Below, piece after piece: positions 1 to 3,661 of a stretch of DNA of 10,233 nucleotides. This DNA comes from CAYJWL01 sp964373855. Its GTDB lineage: Bacteria; Patescibacteriota; Andersenbacteria; UBA10190. Position 1 is the first letter of the stretch; every line of letters starts with the position of its first letter. The notes under the pieces were generated by a model. It saw only the letters and a program-made list of their open reading frames with translations, was not told the DNA's origin and ran no database searches. The position numbers were made by a program, and so were the translations under genes. Location: positions 1 through 10,233 of the forward strand of contig CAYJWL010000025.1 of the NCBI GenBank assembly GCA_964373855.1. The letters are read 5' to 3'.

Positions 1-296
1 TCCAGATCATCGTGGACGATCAAGATCCAAGGCCCCTCAACCGGGTTCCGATCAAGATAGGCCCTAACCGCCTCACCCGATCTATTCATTTTCGTAAGCG
101 GGAAAAGACAAACAACAAATTGACCATCAGCCAACTTCACACGAGCTACTTCCGCTCCATATTCTTTTTTGTGTTGCCAGGTTCGCGCTCCATTCCTTTC
201 TGCCCATGAGTGTACGGCGCGTATTCCGAGATTGTGTCTGGTGTTCTCATATTCCTGGCCGGGATTCCCCAGACCAACAACTAAAAAAGACGGCAT
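1..296 (-). CDS. pth: Peptidyl-tRNA hydrolase, N-terminal part (cut by window edge)
   Basis: Pth cleaves the ester bond between peptide and tRNA in peptidyl-tRNAs that drop off the ribosome, recycling the tRNA in the cytoplasm. Reading the minus strand from ATG at 296 gives 98 complete codons beginning MPSFLVVGLGNPGQEYENTR. Visible hallmarks are VGLGNPG (residues 7-13, Asn11 equivalent to E. coli Asn10), TRHN with the catalytic His21 (E. coli His20), the KMNRSGEAV segment (residues 69-77, Asn71 equivalent to Asn68) and IVHDDL (residues 93-98) holding the catalytic Asp. Family proteins are about 190 residues, so roughly half lies outside the window. The start is fixed by family alignment. No Shine-Dalgarno is seen in the 20 nt upstream. 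The usual substrate-site wording PxTYMNLSG reads PLTKMNRSG here, a mild divergence. The family is clear; whether the missing half is intact cannot be judged. Confidence 0.93.
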   Translation of the reverse strand, partial: MPSFLVVGLGNPGQEYENTRHNLGIRAVHSWAERNGARTWQHKKEYGAEVARVKLADGQFVVCLFPLTKMNRSGEAVRAYLDRNPVEGPWILIVHDDL

Positions 297-355
297 GCCC
301 AGCAACAACTATTTTACGCCATCTGCTTAAGGGCAGACTGGCAACAAGGCAACTT

Positions 356-361
356 ATTATA
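356..361 (-). promoter_or_regulatory. pth: Candidate -10 box for pth
   Basis: On the minus strand the hexamer TATAAT lies about 60 nt before the pth start codon. No good -35 box sits 16-18 nt upstream; the best hexamer there is TAGTTA-like. The match to the -10 consensus is exact but short, so it may be coincidental. Confidence 0.35.
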
Positions 362-556
362 CATAGTAGGGCAACTAGTAACTATTTGGCATAAGCCCGC
401 CCATCGAAGTTCTCCGGCTCGCCATGCGTCGCCGGGTAAAACATTGTTACTGGGCATACTCTTTAGACTACAAGCTCAACGCCAGTTACAACAAGTAATC
501 GCCTGCACTACCCCGCTTCTTAAGCGTTATAACGTCTCCTGAAACATAGGAGGGGT

Positions 557-586
557 TAATTCCAGAAGGCTGGCAAAAGAAGCGGG
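557..586 (+). repeat. 30-nt exact direct repeat, copy 1
   Basis: This segment, starting TAATTCCAGAAGG and ending AGAAGCGGG, is identical over 30 nt to 1141-1170 in the same orientation. Flanking bases differ on both sides. Copy 2 runs straight into the transposase remnant; copy 1 does not. Its last 10 nt also form an inverted repeat with 512-521. Confidence 0.9.
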
Positions 587-683
587 ATGGCACAGACGAG
601 ATGCCAAAGAACCTTCAAGTGTAAACGTGATGTAAAAGCCCTGTCAACCAGAGCCGCCGCGGCGAATAAGATCTTAGGTATAG

Positions 684-707
684 AAAAAACCCGCCAGACT
701 TTTGGGT
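684..707 (-). terminator. Possible weak terminator (minus strand)
   Basis: Read on the minus strand, ACCC and GGGT (outer 4 bp, loop about 11 nt) are followed directly by a run of six T. The stem is short; an alternative inner pairing CCA/TGG exists. The T-run and position downstream of a small SD-preceded open frame (714-887) favour a terminator, but the stem is weak. Confidence 0.3.
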
Positions 708-710
708 GAT

Positions 711-732
711 CTCTCATGATGGTCTATGAGAG
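711..732. other. Hairpin, 7-bp perfect stem
   Basis: CTCTCAT (711-717) pairs with ATGAGAG (726-732) around an 8-nt loop. It sits directly next to the terminator-like signal at 684-707, so on the minus strand the two would form consecutive stem-loops. Confidence 0.4.
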
Positions 733-887
733 CTACACTTAATAGTCATGACGGGTCGGTTAGGTACAATCCCCGCCGCTTCATTCACTGGCGCTTCACG
801 ACATTCGTGCACTGCGCCCGAAACCTGCGGCGGGGAAGGCGTCACAGACCTCTTGCGCTTGAACGTGATGCGCATTTCGCTATGCAC
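714..887 (-). CDS. Doubtful small ORF with good SD, unrecognised
   Basis: A minus-strand open frame of 57 codons starts with GTG at 887, preceded by AGGAGGA (894-900) with 6 nt spacing. The product would be basic and Cys-poor, beginning (M)HSEMRITFKRKRS, without a signal peptide or membrane segment. I do not recognise it. In favour: the SD spacing, and a terminator-like signal right after the stop. Against: short length, GC-rich low-complexity stretches, and overlap of the start region with a strong hairpin (865-890), which suggests structured RNA instead. It could also be a fragment of decayed mobile DNA. Confidence 0.2.
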   Translation of the reverse strand: MHSEMRITFKRKRSVTPSPPQVSGAVHECREAPVNEAAGIVPNRPVMTIKCSSHRPS

Positions 888-890
888 CAC
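865..890. other. Strong imperfect hairpin over the small-ORF start
   Basis: On the minus strand GTGGTGC (890-884) can pair with GCATCAC (871-865) with one G-T pair, and GCAT/ATGC gives an alternative inner stem. The hairpin would cover the GTG start of the small open frame at 887. Such a structure could regulate translation or be part of a non-coding RNA. Confidence 0.4.
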
Positions 891-942
891 TCTTCCTCCT
901 TGCACAATCAAAACGCAAACAGCATTGTGGAGAGCCAACTGT

Positions 943-963
943 AGAACACACCCGAAGTGTTCT
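943..963. other. Hairpin AGAACAC / GTGTTCT
   Basis: A perfect 7-bp stem with a 7-nt loop (950-956). Flanking CTGTA on the left and TACAG on the right could extend it across a bulge of a few bases. No T-run follows on either strand, so it is not a standard terminator. It might be an operator, a decayed IS end or a processed RNA structure. Confidence 0.45.
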
Positions 964-1030
964 CTTTACAGATCAGTCAGTCCACATATTACTTTGCCCT
1001 CCCTCGAATCTTTGCCAGATTCAGTTTTAA

Positions 1031-1064
1031 AGTGACCTTGGTCTACACCTTCGTAGTAGTCACT
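1031..1064. other. Nested inverted repeat AGTGAC / GTCACT
   Basis: AGTGAC (1031-1036) and GTCACT (1059-1064) form a 6-bp outer arm; CTAC (1043-1046) and GTAG (1053-1056) form an inner arm. No gene or T-run is associated. Function unknown. Confidence 0.3.
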
Positions 1065-1140
1065 GCTACAACGAAACCCATGCAACAACTGCACGTGTAA
1101 TGAAGAGGATATGGTTTTCTCTAAGCACTGTCAAGCCGGC

Positions 1141-1170
1141 TAATTCCAGAAGGCTGGCAAAAGAAGCGGG
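1141..1170 (+). repeat. 30-nt exact direct repeat, copy 2
   Basis: Identical to 557-586 over 30 nt. In one frame it reads NSRRLAKEAG and continues GRYRP, plausible remains of a transposase N-terminal helix, but that frame is not the one used by the DDE domain downstream. Either a frameshift or a junction between two fragments lies between about 1165 and 1186. Confidence 0.85.
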
Positions 1171-1185
1171 GCGGTATAGGCCACT

Positions 1186-1833
1186 GTGTCAGTCAGTACG
1201 GTGGGCCGCATTCTCAAACGCCGCGGCCTGGTTAACCCTACAGTTTCCAGGAAACGATACCGAGCGGCTCTGCACCCCAAGCGAAGACACCCCAAAGGGC
1301 TTAAGATCGCTCGTCTTGGCGATCTGATTCAGCTGGATACCAAGTATCTGGTGGTAACAGGCGGCCGAAAGTTGTATCAATTTACCGCCATTGATGTGTT
1401 AACCAAACTGCGGGTGTTGTATATCCACCGGTCGCAGTCATCCCGCAATGGAGCTACTTTCTTAACCCAGTGTTTGCTGCAGTTTCCGTTTACCATCCAC
1501 GCTCTTCAAACCGATAACGGCAGTGAATTTCTCGGTGCTTTTCAAAAGCTGTGTGAACAAAAGAAGCTGCCGCAATTTTTCATTCATCCCCGTCAAGCCC
1601 AGGAAAACAGCTATGTGGAAAGAAGCCACGGTACGGATGAGCGGGAATTCTACCAGCGAGGTAATGTGTGCCAGTCGCTCGCGGGCATGAGGAAGCAAAT
1701 CAAATCTTGGGAGCACATCTACAATGAAATCAGACCACACGAATCATTGAATATGCTCACACCAAAAGAGTATTTAGAACATTGGCAAACTGGTCGAATG
1801 CCAACCAAAAACGTGATTACTCTTCAAACCTAA
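1186..1833 (+). pseudogene. Truncated DDE transposase (rve integrase core)
   Basis: The transposase would cut and join element ends using an RNase H-fold catalytic core. The 215-residue frame starts at a GTG within SVSTVGRILKRRGLV, normally the end of the N-terminal helix-turn-helix region (HTH_32-like). The core follows, with Asp51 in QLDTKYL, Asp110 in LQTDNGSEF and Glu145 in ENSYVERSHGT. The 34 residues between the second Asp and the Glu are typical of IS481/IS3-type enzymes. The C-terminal signature NEIRPHESLNMLTPKEYL (residues 180-197) is complete. Relatives run to roughly 300-350 residues, so 80 or more N-terminal residues are missing. In-frame stop TAG at 1177-1179 blocks upstream extension. 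The catalytic triad is intact, so decay is recent or the copy is truncated rather than mutated. Confidence 0.8.
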
Positions 1834-1960
1834 GTGGGTCATATGTATCTGAACCTAGACATCGAGGTCATGTGGAGAAGATTTCCAGCTGTTTTCTGCC
1901 TCGAAATTCTTAAATTGCAACGACAGTACCCATAGGTCAAAAAGCTAATACTGCTGGTAT

Positions 1961-1985
1961 AAAAAAAGAACCCTCCAAGAAGTTC
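1961..1985 (-). terminator. Candidate rho-independent terminator (minus strand)
   Basis: On the minus strand GAAC pairs with GTTC, extended by two possible G-U pairs around a 6-nt loop, and is followed at once by seven T (1967-1961). It would end minus-strand transcripts coming from the TATAAT box at 2263-2268. Confidence 0.45.
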
Positions 1986-2042
1986 GGAATGTGCCACATC
2001 TGGCGGATTATTCTCTCGAATCTCCTCGAGGGCTAAGTCTCC

Positions 2043-2060
2043 CCGAAAGGTCAATTTCGG
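2043..2060. other. Hairpin CCGAAA / TTTCGG
   Basis: Perfect 6-bp stem with a 6-nt loop (2049-2054). No T-run follows on either strand. It lies between the leader-like module at 2140-2210 and the terminator-like signal at 1961-1985, so it could be part of the same transcript. Confidence 0.4.
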
Positions 2061-2103
2061 CGTGCGTATCGGTGAGCTATTTCCGTAGAACCTCCCAAAT
2101 CAT

Positions 2104-2196
2104 TTAGCTCCCTAGTGAACCAACCGCACTTTCTTCTCTGGAGGGGTTAGTTTCGGCCGCAAATAGATTGACTAGTCGCCACCCGTCGCCACCCAT
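2104..2196 (-). CDS. Possible 30-aa leader peptide or gene-start remnant
   Basis: An ATG at 2196 on the minus strand is preceded by AAAGGAG (2210-2204) with 7 nt spacing, one of the best ribosome binding sites in the window. The frame reads MGGDGWRLVNLFAAETNPSR and ends after 30 residues. A TATAAT box lies about 70 nt upstream (2263-2268). The peptide matches no family I know. A diverged copy of the same segment at 2640-2697 keeps the SD and ATG but has a stop after four codons (MGGR). It could be a regulatory leader peptide or the stub of a duplicated, dead gene. Confidence 0.25.
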   Translation of the reverse strand: MGGDGWRLVNLFAAETNPSREESAVGSLGS

Positions 2197-2210
2197 TGCG
2201 TAGCTCCTTT
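2140..2210 (-). repeat. Leader-like module, copy 1
   Basis: Read on the minus strand this segment (AAAGGAG, spacer, GCAATGGGTGGC, then CAATCT and CCCTCC) aligns with 2640-2697 at roughly 70 percent by eye. It carries an extra internal 10-nt tandem duplication (plus strand GTCGCCACCC at 2175-2184 and 2185-2194). Confidence 0.6.
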
Positions 2211-2262
2211 CACAAACCCTCACAGAGTAAAAAGTACCCCGCCGAACTCGCGCGCTCACCTC

Positions 2263-2290
2263 ATTATATACCCCCTTTACCTGAACAGGT
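2263..2290 (-). promoter_or_regulatory. TATAAT box beside an inverted repeat
   Basis: On the minus strand TATAAT (2268-2263) lies 10 nt downstream of the inverted repeat ACCTG-TT-CAGGT (2290-2279), which sits where a -35 box or repressor operator would be. No standard -35 hexamer is seen. It is positioned to transcribe the leader-like module at 2140-2210. Confidence 0.35.
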
Positions 2291-2449
2291 GAATGCGTGG
2301 GGTGGGAGATGAGCACTGCGCGAGGTTCGACGGGGGCTGGCTAGCACTACCCTATGGAAGGCAATGCTCTCCGGCAAAGAACACCAATATCTTAACAGGC
2401 AATTACTTTAGAAAAGTGTAAGGTAATAAACTTGAATGTCAACGGATAT

Positions 2450-2623
2450 TTAAAATCCCCCCAGAAGGACTTCGCGGAAAATCAAATGTTCAGAATGAAT
2501 CCGAGCGAAAAATTGCGAAGTCTTCTGGGGGGTTGTCCACACTCCTAATGTGCTTGTTTGTTCGTTGACAGCCAGTTCCATCAAATGTTCCAATCTGTTT
2601 AGCTGCTCCATACTAACGAACAT
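2450..2623 (-). CDS. Doubtful 57-aa ORF containing a long stem-loop
   Basis: A minus-strand frame starts with ATG at 2623 (alternative ATG at 2611) and ends with TAA at 2452-2450. Its N-terminal part, MEQLNRLEHLMELAVN, could form an amphipathic helix. No SD precedes either ATG. The frame contains both arms of the long inverted repeat at 2457-2532, and the gene would end just after the distal arm. This makes a structured RNA at least as likely as a protein. No family recognised. Confidence 0.15.
   Translation of the reverse strand: MFVSMEQLNRLEHLMELAVNEQTSTLGVWTTPQKTSQFFARIHSEHLIFREVLLGGF
2457..2532. repeat. Long near-perfect inverted repeat (18-bp stem)
   Basis: The left arm CCCCCCAGAAGGACTTCGC (2457-2475) pairs with GCGAAGTCTTCTGGGGGG (2515-2532) with a single bulged base and a 39-nt loop. 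On the minus strand the second arm is followed by ATTTTAAAT; on the plus strand no T-run follows. Weaker nested arms flank it: TGTCAACG (2437-2444) with CGTTGACA (2563-2570), and AGGTAAT (2421-2427) with ATTACCT (2622-2628). Candidates are a minus-strand terminator, a small structured RNA or a MITE-like remnant. Confidence 0.85.
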
Positions 2624-2639
2624 TACCTAATTCTTTACC

Positions 2640-2697
2640 GGAGGGTCGTTCGCCAGCAACAGATTGCCTATCGGCCACCCATTGCATTGGCTCCCTT
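2640..2697 (-). repeat. Leader-like module, copy 2
   Basis: This is a diverged copy of 2140-2210. The minus strand reads AAGGGAG (2697-2691), an 8-nt spacer, ATGGGTGGC from 2682, then CAATCTGTTG and CCCTCC. The open frame stops after four codons (MGGR). A second ATG at 2687 opens a 24-codon frame with very short SD spacing. It lies about 100 nt downstream of the regulator gene's stop on the same strand. Confidence 0.6.
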
Positions 2698-2795
2698 ACA
2701 TTTCCAAAAAACAAACAATCCTCCTCAAGAACCGCTCCTCGCTTCACGAAGAAGCCACATACCTACAAGATACGTGTCGCTCCTACTGTAACGCA

Positions 2796-3584
2796 CTATA
2801 ACTCCTCGTCAAGCCTTTCTGCACCAAGCCAAGCCAACTCGAATAAGCATTTAACCATGTCCGCCATTGTTTCACCTTCAATTATTACCCCTCCAACTTT
2901 TCCTGTAAATGAACCTATAGCAATACGATCCCGGAAAACCGTCAAACCACTGGGAATATTAAAGAACTGCGAGGGTACAAATCTTCGTTCAGTAATTTTG
3001 TCACGCTCATAGTCGGCAAGAATCTTTTTTTTCTGTTCAGGTAAACGTGTCGAGTTTATCGTTTTCATTTTAATATTTTTCCCCACACGTTGGTTGTAAT
3101 ATGCATAATCTTCATCCGGCCCAAAAATACTCGAAAGATAGTCTATTGGCGCAAAGTTATACCATGTGTCCCCAGGTTGGGAATACATTATCATCTCTCT
3201 GCGGATTGCACGCAATCCTTCTACTCCGTCAAAGTATCGGACAGAGGGCTTTCCCTCGCCTGCTTTTACTAGCATCTGCAATTCGGGAAGCAGGAGGTTG
3301 AGCTCGTGTTTTTTCTCCTTAATCTCACCTTCTGTTTTCTCAAGCAGGCGCAAAAGCTGGCCTGGTGATTCTGCTGAAAACAACGTTTTCTTTCCTTCTT
3401 TATACTGTGTTACCAGCCCCCGTTTCATTAACGCTTCTAAAACAACATACGTTGTTGCCCGAACAATACTAGCCTTGCGTGAAATCTGTTGCGCCGGGGC
3501 CGGCCCCAATTGCAGGCATGTCAGGTAGACCAAAGCCTCTTTATCCTTCAGGCCCAATTTTTTTAGTTCTTTGATAAACGGCAT
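2796..3584 (-). CDS. TrmB-family winged-helix transcriptional regulator
   Basis: A 262-residue cytoplasmic DNA-binding protein. Residues about 8-68 form a TrmB-type winged helix (LGLKDKEALVYLTCLQLG, then QISRKASIVRATTYVVLEAL as recognition region, and a wing ending KEGKKTLFSAESP). Residues about 75-108 are Leu- and charge-rich and look like a dimerising coiled coil. Residues 113-262 form a C-terminal sensor-like domain, with VRYFDGVEGLRAIRREM and a closing segment GLTVFRDRIAIGSFTGKVGG followed by a conserved helix (CLFELAW). TrmB proteins classically respond to sugars in archaea, but CPR versions have unknown ligands, so no ligand is assigned. The gene is divergent from mfd, with 77 nt between the starts. 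No SD precedes the ATG. Its base composition is visibly more AT-rich than that of mfd, suggesting a different history. Confidence 0.85.
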   Translation of the reverse strand: MPFIKELKKLGLKDKEALVYLTCLQLGPAPAQQISRKASIVRATTYVVLEALMKRGLVTQYKEGKKTLFSAESPGQLLRLLEKTEGEIKEKKHELNLLLPELQMLVKAGEGKPSVRYFDGVEGLRAIRREMIMYSQPGDTWYNFAPIDYLSSIFGPDEDYAYYNQRVGKNIKMKTINSTRLPEQKKKILADYERDKITERRFVPSQFFNIPSGLTVFRDRIAIGSFTGKVGGVIIEGETMADMVKCLFELAWLGAERLDEEL

Positions 3585-3661
3585 TGTAACGTATAGTCTA
3601 TTATTGTCTGAAATTAGCTGGACACACTCTTAAGACTAAACCATAAAGGTAGCCAATCTAT
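3585..3661. promoter_or_regulatory. Divergent trmB-like / mfd promoter region
   Basis: This 77-nt region separates two divergent starts. For mfd, TTGATA (3571-3576) and TATAGT (3592-3597) with a 15-nt spacer could be a promoter, overlapping the start of the regulator gene. An inverted repeat TAGTCT (3594-3599) / AGACTA (3633-3638) lies inside and could be a regulator site. A poor SD, AAAGGT (3645-3650), precedes the mfd ATG. The hexamers are imperfect, so the assignment is tentative. Confidence 0.35.

Larger units (their letters stand above)
397..1140. other. Long gene-poor stretch with hairpins and a repeat copy
   Basis: About 740 nt without a recognisable protein. Open frames on either strand are short, mutually overlapping and match no family I know. 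It contains the first copy of a 30-nt direct repeat (557-586), a 10-bp palindrome CGTTATAACG (525-534), a 10-bp inverted repeat (CCCGCTTCTT at 512-521 with its complement at 577-586), and hairpins at 711-732, 865-890, 943-963 and 1031-1064. A terminator-like signal lies at 684-707 on the minus strand. The block around 750-890 is visibly richer in G+C than its flanks. Decayed mobile DNA or a structured untranslated region upstream of pth are both possible. Confidence 0.5.
1141..1861 (+). mobile_element. IS remnant, IS481-like / IS3-related, 5'-truncated
   Basis: The element is recognised by its DDE transposase (1186-1833). The left boundary is unclear: the N-terminal helix-turn-helix half of the transposase is absent, and homology seems to fade around the 30-nt repeat at 1141-1170. 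A possible right end is at 1861, since the complement of the sequence just past the stop begins TGTCTAGGTTCAGATACATA, compatible with TGT-starting ends known in this group. No matching left inverted repeat was found between 400 and 1180, so the right end is only tentative and the copy is probably immobile. Confidence 0.55.
1862..2795. other. Gene-poor stretch with leader-like modules and hairpins
   Basis: About 930 nt without a recognisable protein family. On the minus strand, which is the strand of the upstream regulator gene, it holds two diverged copies of a segment with a Shine-Dalgarno and ATG (2640-2697 and 2140-2210), a TATAAT box next to an inverted repeat (2263-2290), a long stem-loop (2457-2532) and a terminator-like hairpin with a seven-T run (1961-1985). 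An additional hairpin CCGAAA/TTTCGG lies at 2043-2060. It reads as duplicated, decaying leader or gene-start material. Confidence 0.5.

Noticed and set aside
587..709. 40-codon plus-strand frame starting at 587, containing LSTRAAAANKILG.
   Set aside because: Some resemblance to transposase linker sequence, but too short and degenerate to support; no SD or conserved motif.
726..1035. Overlapping plus-strand open frames of 72 and 95 codons.
   Set aside because: They overlap each other and a minus-strand frame, have no SD, are rich in residues produced by GC-rich DNA, and match no known family.
557..1170. CRISPR array, because of an exact 30-nt repeat.
   Set aside because: Only two copies, 554 nt apart, with no regularly spaced units and no cas genes.
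1839..2054. 71-codon minus-strand open frame.
   Set aside because: It begins with TTG without an SD, crosses the terminator-like T-run and the IS right end, and shows no recognisable domain.
2305..2345. tRNA T-arm, suggested by GGTTCGA.
   Set aside because: The bases on either side cannot form a T-stem, and no acceptor or anticodon arm can be drawn. No tRNA was found in the window.
1960..2700. T-box riboswitches on the minus strand, suggested by GGGTGGC segments and TGTGG motifs ahead of terminator-like hairpins.
   Set aside because: The T-box core (AGGGTGGNACCGCG) and its pairing partner downstream are absent, and no aminoacyl-tRNA synthetase or amino-acid gene follows. A covariance search with RF00230 would settle it.
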